Shown here: piece after piece, positions 25,902-35,487 of the stretch
Position numbering within the stretch: the first letter of the stretch is position 1
How the letters are laid out: every line of letters begins with the position of its first letter
Assembly: GCF_900129395.1 (NCBI RefSeq)
Contig: NZ_FQVP01000009.1
Span: 62,001 to 126,000, forward strand
Origin: Pseudosulfitobacter pseudonitzschiae
GTDB lineage: Bacteria > Pseudomonadota > Alphaproteobacteria > Rhodobacterales > Rhodobacteraceae
Reading direction: 5' to 3'
DNA length: 64,000 bases
Translations under genes and position numbers: made by a program
Notes under the pieces: model-generated
What the model was told of the DNA's origin: nothing
Seen by the model: the letters and a program-made list of their open reading frames with translations, nothing else
Databases searched by the model: none

Positions 25902-27473
25902 GTGTCCGACTCCACGAAATCTGAATCCGACCGATCTGCCCGCCTTACCGATGGCGCTGACAAGGCTTCTTCTGACGCAAACGACCCGCAAACGGCGGCG
26001 CGCCCGGACCACGAGGCTGCGCAAAAGCCGCGCCGGATCGGGGCGGGGCCCGCGGTACGGACCAAGACAGACCCGGCACCCGCGGTGGGGTCGGACGGCG
26101 CAGAGCCACCGGCGACGGGTCTGGAGCCGGCGGGAGTTCGCCCACCGCAGGGTCCGCCACGCTCGCCCGAGATGAAGGCCGCCCGCGCCGCCAAGGCCGA
26201 GAAACACGCCAAGAAGAAAGCCGCCAAGGCCGAAGCCAAGGCAGAGGCCAAGGCCGTAAAGCCGGCACAAGCGCCCAGCCCCGCCCCCGCTGCGGTCCAG
26301 CCCGATGCGGCGCAGCCTGCGAAATCCGCCGCTGCCGGTCCCGCGCCGCGCCCGCCGGTGGCCGCCGCCCGCGCCAAGCGCCGCCATTGGGTCGTGCTGC
26401 TGTCGTTCCTGATCTGTGTGGCCCTGCCTGCGGGCATTGTTGCCGCCTATCTGTGGACGCGCGCGGCAGATCAATATGCCTCGAGCGTGGGCTTTTCGGT
26501 GCGCAAGGAAGAGGTCGGGTCGGCCGTGGAAATCCTGGGCGGGATCACTGCGCTGTCCGGGTCAAGTTCATCTGACACAGACATCCTGTACGAGTTTCTG
26601 CAAAGTCAGCGGCTGGTGGCCGACATCAATGACGAGATCGACCTGTGGGCGATCTGGGGCAAGGCCCCGGATGATCCGTGGTTCCGGCTGAATCCCGGCG
26701 GCTCGATCGAGGATCTGATGGCCTATTGGGAACGGATGGTGACGATCACCTATGACAGCGGTGCCGGGCTGATCGATGTGCGCGCGCTGGCCTTTGATCC
26801 CGATGACGCCACTGCCATTTCCGAGGCGCTGTTCGACCGCTCCAGCGAGATGATCAACAACCTCAGCGCCATCGCCCGCGAAGATGCGATCCGCTATGCC
26901 CGCGAAGAGCTGGAAACTGCCGTCGAGCGGCTGAAGCTGGCCCGCGAGGCGATCACCCGATTCCGCAATGCGAACCAGATGGTCGACCCCTCGCAGGACA
27001 CGCAGGTGCAGGCCGGTCTGCTGGGCACCTTGCAAGGGCAGCTGGCCGAGTCGCTGATCGACCTTGATATCCTGCGCGACACCACCCGCGACAACGACCC
27101 GCGGCTGACACAGGCGCAGCGCCGGGTCGAGGTGATCCAGGACCGGATTGCCGCCGAACGGCAGAAAATGGGTCTGGGCGGCGACGCGCAGGTGGGCGAG
27201 GTCTTTGCCAATCTTGTCAGCGAATATGAACGTCTGGTGGTGGACCGCGAATTTGCCGAACGCACCTATATTTCGGCGCTGGCCGCCTTTGACGCCAGCC
27301 AGGCCGAAGCGCGCCGCAAGAGCCGCTATCTGGCGGCGCATGTGTTGCCGACCCGTGCGGAAACCTCGCGCTTTCCCGAACGCGGCATCCTGTTGGCCCT
27401 GACCACGCTGTTCTTGTTCCTGGCCTGGGGCATCCTCACGCTGCTGGGCTATGCGCTGCGGGACCGGAAGTAG
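25902..27473 (+). CDS. KpsE/CtrB-like capsule export inner-membrane protein
   Basis: The 523-residue protein has a long Ala/Lys/Pro-rich cytoplasmic N-terminus (residues 1-160), a membrane helix near 165-185 (WVVLLSFLICVALPAGIVAA) and a large periplasmic coiled-coil region (about 310-450). A second membrane helix lies near the C-terminus (LLALTTLFLFLAWGILTLLG). This is the polysaccharide co-polymerase layout of KpsE/CtrB/BexC. GTG 25902, preceded by AGGGGGG, is chosen because earlier codons overlap the divergent permease gene. The partner ATPase follows by 10 bases. Confidence 0.85.
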   Translation: MSDSTKSESDRSARLTDGADKASSDANDPQTAARPDHEAAQKPRRIGAGPAVRTKTDPAPAVGSDGAEPPATGLEPAGVRPPQGPPRSPEMKAARAAKAEKHAKKKAAKAEAKAEAKAVKPAQAPSPAPAAVQPDAAQPAKSAAAGPAPRPPVAAARAKRRHWVVLLSFLICVALPAGIVAAYLWTRAADQYASSVGFSVRKEEVGSAVEILGGITALSGSSSSDTDILYEFLQSQRLVADINDEIDLWAIWGKAPDDPWFRLNPGGSIEDLMAYWERMVTITYDSGAGLIDVRALAFDPDDATAISEALFDRSSEMINNLSAIAREDAIRYAREELETAVERLKLAREAITRFRNANQMVDPSQDTQVQAGLLGTLQGQLAESLIDLDILRDTTRDNDPRLTQAQRRVEVIQDRIAAERQKMGLGGDAQVGEVFANLVSEYERLVVDREFAERTYISALAAFDASQAEARRKSRYLAAHVLPTRAETSRFPERGILLALTTLFLFLAWGILTLLGYALRDRK

Positions 27474-27483
27474 GCGGCCGGAG

Positions 27484-28152
27484 ATGATCCGTTTCGAGAA
27501 CCTGACCAAGATCTATACGCTGGAGGGCCGCCGCACCGTGGTGGCCAACAACCTGAACGCCACCTTTCCCACCGGGCGCGCCGTGGCGCTGATGGGGCGC
27601 AACGGGGCGGGCAAGTCCAGCCTGCTGCGCATGGTCGCGGGCACCATGGACCCCACATCGGGGCGGATCGTTTCGGACGGCACGATCTCGTGGCCGGTGG
27701 GGTTTGCAGGGTCATTTCACAACGAGCTGACCGGGGCGCAGAACGTGCGCTTTATCGCGCGCATCTATGGGGTGGACACTGACGAGCTGGTGGATTTCGT
27801 GCAGGATTTTGCCGAGGTGGGGCAGCATTTTCACATGCCGATCAAATCCTATTCCTCGGGGATGAAATCGCGGCTGACCTTTGGCACCTCGATGGGCATC
27901 GCCTTTGACACCTATCTGATCGACGAGGTGACGGCGGTGGGCGATGCATCGTTCAAGGCCAAGAGCGCGCGGCTGTTTGCCGACCGAATGCGCAACTCGG
28001 GGGCGCTGATGGTCAGTCACTCGATGGGGCAGGTGCGTCAGATGTGTGACGCAGGCGCGGTGCTGGAAGATGGCAAGCTGACCTATTACGACGATCTGGA
28101 CGAGGCGATCGAAGTGCATCAGGCCAACATGGCGAAACCGCGCCGGATCTGA
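27484..28152 (+). CDS. Capsule-type ABC transporter ATPase (KpsT/CtrD-like)
   Basis: The 222-residue ATPase has Walker A GRNGAGKSS, signature YSSGMKSRL, Walker B TYLIDEVTAVGD and H-loop VSHSMGQ. Size and sequence order match KpsT/CtrD, which energise export of group 2 capsules. Start MIRFENLTKIYTLEG at 27484 follows GGAG. It is co-transcribed with the KpsE-like gene and should pair with the permease encoded on the other strand at 24950. Confidence 0.9.
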   Translation: MIRFENLTKIYTLEGRRTVVANNLNATFPTGRAVALMGRNGAGKSSLLRMVAGTMDPTSGRIVSDGTISWPVGFAGSFHNELTGAQNVRFIARIYGVDTDELVDFVQDFAEVGQHFHMPIKSYSSGMKSRLTFGTSMGIAFDTYLIDEVTAVGDASFKAKSARLFADRMRNSGALMVSHSMGQVRQMCDAGAVLEDGKLTYYDDLDEAIEVHQANMAKPRRI

Positions 28153-28167
28153 GCGTCGGCGCCGGGG

Positions 28168-28467
28168 GTGGTCATAACCGACAAATTGCACAGCTATATC
28201 AACCCGGTCAAAACACAGGCTCCGAACGCTGACCACCGAGCCCGCAAAGGCCCAAGCAACGCGATAGAAGTTTCGCGTCGGCCAACCCGCAAACGAGAGA
28301 AAATAATGGGTCGGTTCAAGTCTCACCGGCAGGCACAGAGGTTTCTATTTGCGCACGACCAGATCAACCTCATTTTCCGTCCCCGGCGCTATCAACTCAT
28401 AGCAACCTCATACCGCCACGATGCGTTCAGCCTCTGGGCCGATTACACCGCTGAGATGACTGCGTGA
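28168..28467 (+). pseudogene. C-terminal fragment of an IS6-family transposase
   Basis: The 99-codon frame reads VITDKLHSYINPVKTQAPNA, then a basic PTRKREKIMGRFKSHRQAQR block and NLIFRPRRYQL. This is the C-terminal third of IS6-type DDE transposases, including the ERxxRRREREK-type region. The N-terminal two thirds and both ends are missing. It abuts the export ATPase, and an IS110 element follows. From 28468 to 28501 nothing else is seen. Confidence 0.7.
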
Positions 28468-28501
28468 TCCACGCCTTTCACAGGGAAGCACAATCTGCTG
28501 T

Positions 28502-28513
28502 CGACAACTTGAT
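28502..28513 (+). repeat. 12-base direct repeat, left copy flanking IS110 element
   Basis: CGACAACTTGAT here recurs exactly at 29728-29739 on the other side of the IS110 transposase gene, so the pair probably marks the element's junctions. Confidence 0.6.
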
Positions 28514-28593
28514 GAGGTGGACGGTTCCACCCACCGGCATCGCAATGTGCTAAAGTGCTGGTGTTTGAACCGGCTCTGAAAGGAACCGCCCAG

Positions 28594-29607
28594 ATGGAAA
28601 TTACAACGATAGGAATCGACATTGCAAAGTCAGTTTTTCAATTTCACGGTGTCGATGCGGCAGGCCAGACCGTTCTGCAGAAGAAGCTTCGCCGGAGTGC
28701 AGTCCTAGATACCTTGGCTAAATTGCCCCCTTGCCTGATCGGCATGGAGGCTTGTGCGACGTCGCACCATTGGGCCCGTGAGATCACGGCACTAGGCCAC
28801 GATGTGCGGCTCATTCCCCCGGCCTATGTAAAACCCTACGTTAAGCGGCAAAAGAATGATGCGGCTGATGCGGAGGCTATTTACGAGGCTGTTACGCGCC
28901 CGAATATGCACTTTGTGGCCATAAAAAGTGTCGATCAGCAGGCGGCCATGATGCTGCACCGGGTCCGTGACCTTCTCGTACGGCAGCGCACAATGCTGAT
29001 AAATGCACTGCGCGCGCATATGGCTGAGCTGGGGATCATTGCGCCACAGAGGCCTCAGAATGTTCTCGGGTTGATCCAGCAACTCGAAGAGGACAGCAAT
29101 GGCGGCATCACAGAGGTCGCCCGATCTGCTTTGCTGAGTCTGGCCGGCCAACTCACCAGTCTGACACAAGAAATCAGCGCACTTGATCGCAAGATCCTTG
29201 CATGGCATCGCTCGAGTGAAACCAGCCAGCGATTATCGACCATTCCGGGAGTTGGAGTGCTGACCGCGACAGCGATGGCTGCTTCGGTTACGGACCCCTC
29301 GCTCTTCCGATCCGGACGCCAATTTGCAGCCTTTCTCGGGTTGGTTCCCCGACAAAATTCATCCGGCGGCAAAGAGCGATTGGGACGTATTACCAAAATG
29401 GGTGACGGATATTTGCGTAAACTCCTCGTGGTTGGGGCCACAGCTATTCTGAGGCGTGTTGCTGATACGCAAACGCGAACCGCGAATTGGCTCCGCAGCC
29501 TGCTAGAACGCAAGGCCTCTCGACTGATCAGTGTCGCAATGGCCAACAAAACCGCTCGGATCATATGGGCACTCTTGGCGAGAGGAGGAACCTATCGAGC
29601 CTCATAA
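28594..29607 (+). CDS. IS110-family transposase (DEDD recombinase)
   Basis: The 337-residue protein has an N-terminal RuvC-like DEDD domain: first Asp in TIGIDIAKSVFQFHG, Glu in LIGMEACATSHHW, and the Asp pair in KNDAADAEAI. A C-terminal Transposase_20 domain carries the Ser-containing region (TIPGVGVLTATAMAA, then FAAFLGLVPRQNSSGGK). It appears intact. ATG 28594 is preceded by AAGGAAC, and the conserved region begins there. Confidence 0.92.
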   Translation: MEITTIGIDIAKSVFQFHGVDAAGQTVLQKKLRRSAVLDTLAKLPPCLIGMEACATSHHWAREITALGHDVRLIPPAYVKPYVKRQKNDAADAEAIYEAVTRPNMHFVAIKSVDQQAAMMLHRVRDLLVRQRTMLINALRAHMAELGIIAPQRPQNVLGLIQQLEEDSNGGITEVARSALLSLAGQLTSLTQEISALDRKILAWHRSSETSQRLSTIPGVGVLTATAMAASVTDPSLFRSGRQFAAFLGLVPRQNSSGGKERLGRITKMGDGYLRKLLVVGATAILRRVADTQTRTANWLRSLLERKASRLISVAMANKTARIIWALLARGGTYRAS

Positions 29608-29608
29608 A

Positions 29609-29644
29609 CAGTGAACAGCGCTGCATTGTTTACGCAGCACACTG
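29609..29644 (+). ncRNA. Structured sequence after IS110 transposase, candidate guide RNA part
   Basis: CAGTG (29609-29613) pairs with CACTG (29640-29644). Inside, GCTGC (29620-29624) pairs with GCAGC (29634-29638), giving a bulged stem-loop 1 base after the stop codon. IS110-family elements encode a bridge or seeker RNA in a noncoding end, so this hairpin may be part of it. The RNA's limits cannot be set here. Confidence 0.35.
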
Positions 29645-29727
29645 TGATGCAAGGGCAAAAGACGTGATGATGATCAAAGCAAGCCGCAGCCAGAACACCC
29701 CGAGGTATTGCCAGGACAGACGAAGTC

Positions 29728-29739
29728 CGACAACTTGAT
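29728..29739 (+). repeat. 12-base direct repeat, right copy flanking IS110 element
   Basis: Exact copy of CGACAACTTGAT found at 28502-28513. From 29740 to 29887 no gene is seen. Confidence 0.6.
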
Positions 29740-29887
29740 AGGGATCTGGCAGGCGGACTTCATCAGGGCCAGCGGCCAACGGTGCCGCGCGAAAAGGCCG
29801 GACACATGACCGCAACCCGCGATGATCATGACGTCAAAAAAACCTTGCTAAACAGGGACCGTCCACACATGGCAATACCCAGGCCGG

Positions 29888-30496
29888 TCAAAGAAGCTGG
29901 CGTTTGGTGACGTCCATCGCGGTCTGCAAAGGCGTGTCGTCCCTGGTGATCTTTGCCATCAGGCTGGCGCCAAGCCACATCTGGTACTGCTGCGCGGCCA
30001 GTGCGGCCGGGTCGTCCGAAATCCGCAGCGAGCCATCTGCGATACCGGCCTCGATGGCCTCGGCCAGACGGGCCGTGACCCGCGCGGTTCCATCCACAAG
30101 GATGGCGCGCATTTCTTCCGACAGATCGGACACCTCGGCGGCAAGCTTGACGACGAGGCATTTTCTCTGCGGATCGTCCGCCGCTTGATTGGCCAGCCAT
30201 TTCGACCAATAGGTCATGAGCCGCTCGGCCCCCGACTGGCCCTCTCTGGCAAAGATGTCGTCCATGGCAGCCAGATAGACTTCGAAGTACCGCGCCAGCA
30301 GGGCCGTCCCGAACGCCTCTTTTGACGCGAAGTAGTGGTAAAAGGACCCCTTGGGGACATTGGCCACCTTGAGCAACTCGGTAAGACCAACACCGGAAAA
30401 CCCCTTCTCGCTCATGATCGCATGGGCGGAGGAGAGGATGTGATCGCTTGCAGAGGTCGATTTCGATTCGCTTTTCATGCTGCCAAGGATATCCAT
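29888..30496 (-). CDS. TetR-family transcriptional regulator
   Basis: The 202-residue protein has an N-terminal TetR helix-turn-helix (residues 18-65: ILSSAHAIMSEKGFSGVGLT, then VPKGSFYHYFASKEAFG) and a C-terminal ligand domain of the AcrR-C type. The start may be 30496 or the internal ATG at 30478. A palindrome lies only 3 bases before 30496, leaving no room for a ribosome binding site, so either the mRNA is leaderless or 30478 is used. Its target is unknown; neighbours are an IS element and a decayed LysR gene. Confidence 0.85.
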   Translation of the reverse strand: MDILGSMKSESKSTSASDHILSSAHAIMSEKGFSGVGLTELLKVANVPKGSFYHYFASKEAFGTALLARYFEVYLAAMDDIFAREGQSGAERLMTYWSKWLANQAADDPQRKCLVVKLAAEVSDLSEEMRAILVDGTARVTARLAEAIEAGIADGSLRISDDPAALAAQQYQMWLGASLMAKITRDDTPLQTAMDVTKRQLL

Positions 30497-30499
30497 AAT

Positions 30500-30514
30500 T
30501 AGACCGGTCGTCTA
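30500..30514. promoter_or_regulatory. Probable TetR operator
   Basis: TAGAC-CGGTC-GTCTA is an inverted repeat around a GACCGGTC core, the style of operator used by many TetR regulators (TAGACC...GGTCTA). It lies directly upstream of the TetR gene, which suggests autorepression. Confidence 0.6.
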
Positions 30515-30566
30515 TGCCGCGTGCGCCTTGGCCGGGAAAGCGCGATGATCCGACGACCTCGGAAAT

Positions 30567-31444
30567 TCATGGACGTTGCTCCATGGAAGCAAGCTGGTTC
30601 CGGAAGTGTTGTTCAAACTTGACCGCCACCGGACTTGCAGTCCGGTGCGCCGCGCGCACGCAATACAGCTTTCGTTCGAGGATAAGATTGGCAACGGGCA
30701 AAAATGTGATCTGCGGATCATTGAACAACAGCACCGCATTGCGCGGCAGCAACGCAACGCCAAGGCCCGCCCGCACAAGGCAAAGCTGCGCGATGGTCGA
30801 ATGGCAACGCAACGGGCCGGACTTCAGCGTCTCGGGCAGGCCGGGATGGGTGGCAAGCAACCGCGAAGACCCCGTTCCGGTGCCCAGATGGATAAGCTGC
30901 CGCGGGTCGATGTCCGCCAGATGCACCCGTGCGCTGCGTGCAAGCGCGTGGTCCGCCGCGCAGGCAAGGCCGAAGGGATCGGCGGCGATCTCGGTCTGGA
31001 CCAGTGCGGGCGCGGCCGGCGATGGCAAGATCAAGCCGACCGTCCGCGACCATCTCGGCCAGCGTTTCCGCCACGTCGTCATGCAGCGTCAGCATCACCT
31101 CGGGATGTTCCGCGCGAAAGGCAGCGATGGCAGGCGCAAGGAGCGGGGTGATCGCCGAGGGCGCGGCCCCGATCCGCAGCACACCGCGGAGCCCGCGCGC
31201 ATGATCGCGCAGACGGGCAAGCGAGAAGTCGAGCGCCTTGAGCAGCGGCGCGGTCTCGTTCAGAAAGTCCAGCCCGAGCGGTGTCGGGGCCGGTGGACGG
31301 CTGCGGCGGTCAAAGAGCGCGCCACCGGCGATCTGCTCGATCTGCCGCACCGTCTCGGTCAGCGCCGAGGGCACAACGCCAAGCCTGTCAGCGGCCCGGA
31401 CAAAGCTGCCCTCGGCCCAGATTGCATGGATGGCGCAGGTTAAA
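30567..31444 (-). pseudogene. LysR-family regulator, frameshifted
   Basis: One frame gives the HTH and linker (AEGSFVRAADRLGVVPSALT up to LDLAIAGR near 31015). A second frame continues with PALVQTEIAADPFGLACAAD and the rest of the LysR substrate domain to the stop at 30567. Joining them needs one frameshift near 31005-31025. The N-terminus is also shifted: NLRH and HAIWAEGSF lie in different frames around 31430, and no good start exists. The gene faces away from the YdiJ-type oxidoreductase, the normal layout for its activator. Two lesions make loss of function likely, unless they are sequencing errors. Confidence 0.8.
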
Positions 31445-31531
31445 GTTCGTATTTTCTGAATCTATCTTCATATATTTCAATTTCAAAGAATTTAGACCTT
31501 CGGTCAATATGCCGCCAGACAGGAGATCCAG

Positions 31532-34370
31532 ATGACCACCACCGACCTCAGCCTTTCCGACGCCATCAATCGACTTCCCCGCGCGCTGAAGGACGCGGGC
31601 TTTCGCGGCGAGGTGGAGCGTGACAGTGCCCTGAGGGCGGCCATGTCCACGGACAACTCGGTCTATCGCATCCTGCCCGATCTCATCGTCGCTCCGCGCG
31701 ATGCCCGGGATGTGGTCACCTGCATGTCGGTGCTGGAACGCCCCGAGTTTGCCGCTGTCCCGGTGACCGCGCGCGGCGGTGGCACCGGGACCAATGGCCA
31801 GAGCCTGAACCGTGGCATTATCCTCGACATGCGGCGTCATATGCACCGGTTGCTGGAGGTCGATCCCGATGAAGAATGGGCCGATGTGGAACCGGGCATC
31901 GTGCTTGACGATCTGAATGCGCAACTGCGGCCCAAGGGAGTATTCTTTGCGCCCGAGACTTCGACCTCAACCCGTTGCGTTGTCGGCGGTATGGTCTCGA
32001 CGGATGCCTCCGGCAAAGGCTCGCGGATTTACGGCAAGACCTCGGACAATCTTCTGGGTGTCGAAATCGCGCGGGGACAGGGGCGCATCAGCAGCCTTTC
32101 CGACGCGCCGGACTGGGCTCAGCCGATGCTCAAGGCAGCGGAAACCGCGGCGCGGGCAGGGCGTGCCGCCTTTGTCGCGAACACACCGCGGCTCAACCGC
32201 CGCTTTACCGGCTATGATCTCGAGCGCGCCTGCCCCGAGGAGGGCGGTTTTCAGTGGTGGCGGCTTTTCCCCGGGTCCGAAGGCACGCTTGGGCCGATCA
32301 CCCGCATCCGGGTAAAGCTCCGCCCGTTGCCAAAGGCAAAGCGCCTCGTGGTCGCGGGCTTTGCCAGCTTCCGCAACGCGCTGGCCGCCGCCATGCCGCT
32401 GCTGCAGGACAACCCGACCGCCATCGAAGTGATGGACGAGCGGGTGCAGGCGCTGGCCGAAGAGGCCGGTCTGCTTGGCCGTCTGCCCGAAACCCTGCGC
32501 CCGAAAGGCGGCGAGACGCTGGCCTATGCCTTCGTCGAATTCAATGGAGACGACGCGGTGGAACTCGAGGCACGCCTTGCCGCCTGCGAGGCGCGGTTGC
32601 AGGGCTTGCCCGGCATCCGGGCGGTGCATGTCGCGGCAGGCAGCGATGAAATTTGGGACCTCTGGGCGGTCCGCTCGGCCGGTGTCGGTCTGCTTGGAAA
32701 GACCAAGGGCCGCGCGCGTCCCATCGCCTTTGTCGAGGATTGCGTGGTCCCGCCCGAGACATTGCCGGAATTCCTCGACGGTTTTCTCGACATTCTCACC
32801 CGGCACGGGCTCAGCTTTGGCATTTACGGCCATGTGGATGTCGGCTGTCTGCACATCCGCCCGGCCATCGACATTGATACACAGGAGGGTCGCGCGCGGC
32901 TGGTGCAGGTTTCCGACGAGATCTTTGACCTCGTGAACCGCCACGGCGGCATCTTCTGGGGCGAGCACGGCAAGGGGGTGCGCGGTGCCTATCTCGAGGG
33001 CTGGATCGGGCCCGAGGCCTATGCCGCGCTGCAGGGGGTGAAGGCCGCATTTGATCCTTCGGGGCGTTTCAATCCCGGCAAGCTGGTCACCGCAGGCGCG
33101 CCGGTCATGGGGATCGCCACAACCCCATTCCGCCCGTTCAATGCACCCGAAGGCGACCCGTTGGAAAAGGCCTTCGCCTGCAACGGCAATGCCCAATGCC
33201 TCAGCTATGCGGCGCGCGTTCCGATGTGCCCGTCGTTCAAGGCGACAGCAGACGTGCGGCATTCCCCCAAGGGGCGCGCCGACGCGCTGCGGGCGTGGCA
33301 TCAGGACCGGCGCACCGGCGTGACGACGGTTGACGAGGCGGACCTGATCGGGACGCTCGACACCTGCCTTGGCTGCAAGGCCTGCGCCTCGACCTGCCCG
33401 GTGCAGGTGGACATTCCGGCGATGCGCGCGGCCTTCTATGCCGATGTCTACGCCCGCAAGACCCGCCCGCTGATTGACCGCGCGATGCTGCTGGCCGAAC
33501 GTCTGAGCCCCCTGATGCTGCGGTCGGCGCCGTTGATGCGCCCCTTGTGGCCGCTTGCGCGCCGCGCATCAGAGGCCGTGCTGGGCGTTGCGGATTTGCC
33601 CGATGAAATGGCGCGCCCTCTGCCACGGTCGGCCCGGATCGCGGTGTCCGAGCTTGGACAGCGCCCGCTGCAGGAGGGTACGGTTCTTGTGTGGATGGAT
33701 TGGTTTTCGGCGCTCTTTGACGGCGCAACACAGCGGGATGTCTATCAAGGTCTCAGGGCGCTCGGCTATGCGCCGCTCTTTGTCGAGATGCTGCCCGTCG
33801 GCAAGGTGGCGGGCGACCTCGGCGACCCTGCAGGATTTGCCAGGATGGCGGCGCGGCTCGTGGCGGCTCTCAAGGCCGGGGCGGCCAGCGGTGCGCCGAT
33901 GATCGGTCTCGACCCGGCCTTTGTCATGGCCTTGCGGCAGGACTATCGCAAGGCGGGGCTGGACGTGCCCGAGGTGCTCTTGCCGCAGGAATTTCTCGCA
34001 GCAGAGATCCGGCGCGGGGTCACGCTGCCGCAGATTTCGGGTGGGCGACTGAGCCTGTTCACCCATTGCACTTAAAGCACCGGGGCGCAAGCACTGGGAG
34101 GACGTGTTCGCGGCGCTGGGTCTGCAGATCGACACGCCCGCAACCGGATGCTGCGGCATGGCGGGGATGTTCGGCCACAAAAAGCGGCATCAGCAGATGT
34201 CCCGCAAGCTGTTCGATCTGTCGTGGGCCGGACCGCTCGCACAGTCGCAAGAGGCCGTGGCCACCGGGTTTTCCTGCCGCTGCCAGACAGAGCGGCTCGC
34301 CGGTGAACCGATGCGCCACCCGCTGGGCCTGATCGCCGACCGGCTGGGGCAAGTGGGGGCGGGGTCTTGA
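31532..34370 (+). pseudogene. YdiJ-type FAD/4Fe-4S oxidoreductase, frameshifted near the C-terminus
   Basis: The first frame (31532-34075, 847 residues) has an FAD-binding type 4 domain (VTARGGGTGTNGQSLNRGII, VVGGMVSTDASGKGSR), an FAD-oxidase C-terminal domain and 4Fe-4S ligands (CNGNAQCLSYAARVPMCPSF, CLGCKACASTCPVQ). It stops at FTHCT. The next frame, open to 34370, supplies the missing end: ALKAPGRKHWEDVFAALG, TGCCGMAGMFGH and GFSCRCQTERLAG. Together they make a protein of about 945 residues like YdiJ, a D-2-hydroxyglutarate/D-lactate-type dehydrogenase. The frame change equals loss of 2 (or 8) bases near 34072. Confidence 0.82.
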
Positions 34371-34394
34371 CCGGCGGGCCGACTGATACGACGC

Positions 34395-35300
34395 CTAAAT
34401 CCGCCCCAAAGCCGCCACCGCATAAAGCGCAGCGGTGTCCGCGCGGCTTTGGCGATGCACGCCCGCCCGGCGCAGGGCGCGGTTGCGTGCAGGACCGGGT
34501 GGTGCGTTGAAAACAGTCTCTAGCAGAGCTTCAGCCGCAGGGGTCAGCGCGCCCGTGGCGACCAGCGCGGCACGGTTTGCCGCCATCCAGCCGCCGAATG
34601 TGCCGTCCAGCATCAGCCCCAGTCGCCGCAGCCGTGCCAGCGGACCGCGAAAGCTGCCCATGACGTTGCCTGCGTGCTGGCGGTAGTGCAGCACCGGATG
34701 GGCGTCCAGCACCACCTGTGCACCCGCTCCGGTCATCAGCTGGTAAAGCCACCAGTCGTGAAAGGCGATGCCCTGTGGCACCCCTGCACGGCGCACGATG
34801 TCCAGTGCCGCGGCATTCAGCGCGGTGGAATGGCCCGACACCACGTTCTGCACCAGCGCGTTTTCAAAGCTGGGTCCGCGTGGCCAGTCGGGCGAGGTTC
34901 CGCGAGGCGTGCCGTCCTCGTCGATATGCAGGCTGCCGGCCCCGTACAGCACCGGTGCATCGGTGCGCGCCAGTGCGGCGCTTGCACGGGCCAGCTTGTC
35001 GGGCAGCCAGATGTCGTCCTGATCCGACAGCGCCACAGGGCCGCCTGGCAGGTCGGGGTGGCACAAAAGATGCATGAAATTCGCCGCCGCCCCGCGTTGC
35101 GGCCCCTCGATCCACCGCACGTCGTGGTCGCGGGCAAAATCCTGCACCAGCGTGCGGGTGGCATCGGTCGAACCGTCGTCCGACACCCACAGCCGCCAAT
35201 CGGCATGGCTTTGCGCGGCAAGGCTGGCCAGCTGCGCAGGCAGATGCGCGGCCCCGTTGCGGGTGGCCATCAGAACGGTAAAGGCGGGCAGGGCGGTCAT
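34395..35300 (-). CDS. Glycosyltransferase family 2
   Basis: The 301-residue protein has the GT2 start FTVLMATRNGAAHLPAQLAS, nucleotide-binding VSDDGSTDATR (residues 38-48) and a DQDD metal motif (VALSDQDDIWLPDKL), followed by HDWW near residue 190. This pattern matches rhamnosyl- or fucosyl-type GT2 enzymes of surface polysaccharides. Start 35300 (MTALPAFTVLMA) is chosen; six upstream codons are not conserved-looking. It is convergent with the broken YdiJ-type gene and probably belongs to the polysaccharide locus. Confidence 0.88.
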   Translation of the reverse strand: MTALPAFTVLMATRNGAAHLPAQLASLAAQSHADWRLWVSDDGSTDATRTLVQDFARDHDVRWIEGPQRGAAANFMHLLCHPDLPGGPVALSDQDDIWLPDKLARASAALARTDAPVLYGAGSLHIDEDGTPRGTSPDWPRGPSFENALVQNVVSGHSTALNAAALDIVRRAGVPQGIAFHDWWLYQLMTGAGAQVVLDAHPVLHYRQHAGNVMGSFRGPLARLRRLGLMLDGTFGGWMAANRAALVATGALTPAAEALLETVFNAPPGPARNRALRRAGVHRQSRADTAALYAVAALGRI

Positions 35301-35487
35301 CCCCCATAGGTGGCGCAAGCGATCATGGTTGCCAAGACATGAACGTAACCCCCCTGCGTTTACACCTGTCGAATTTTACGCAAGCGCCCCAATTCCGCCA
35401 CCGTTGGTTCGGCCTGCGTTAACGGCGAGGGTCTAGACCAATGGCACGGCTCAGGGGTGGGCCTGTCTGTCATAAAGGGGGCCGGGG

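Larger units (their letters stand above)
28514..29739 (+). mobile_element. IS110-family insertion sequence
   Basis: The element is about 1.23 kb, bounded by the 12-base direct repeat. It contains one intact IS110-type transposase gene, a hairpin GGTGGA-CGGT-TCCACC at 28516-28531 near the left end, and a longer stem-loop just after the transposase stop. IS110 elements lack classic terminal inverted repeats and use an RNA-guided recombinase, so noncoding ends with structured RNA are expected. The exact ends are inferred from the repeat alone. Confidence 0.6.

Noticed and set aside
34104-34370. Separate small gene downstream of the YdiJ-type ORF
   Set aside because: Its residues (TGCCGMAG, GFSCRCQ) are the expected C-terminus of the same oxidoreductase, so it is part of the frameshifted gene.
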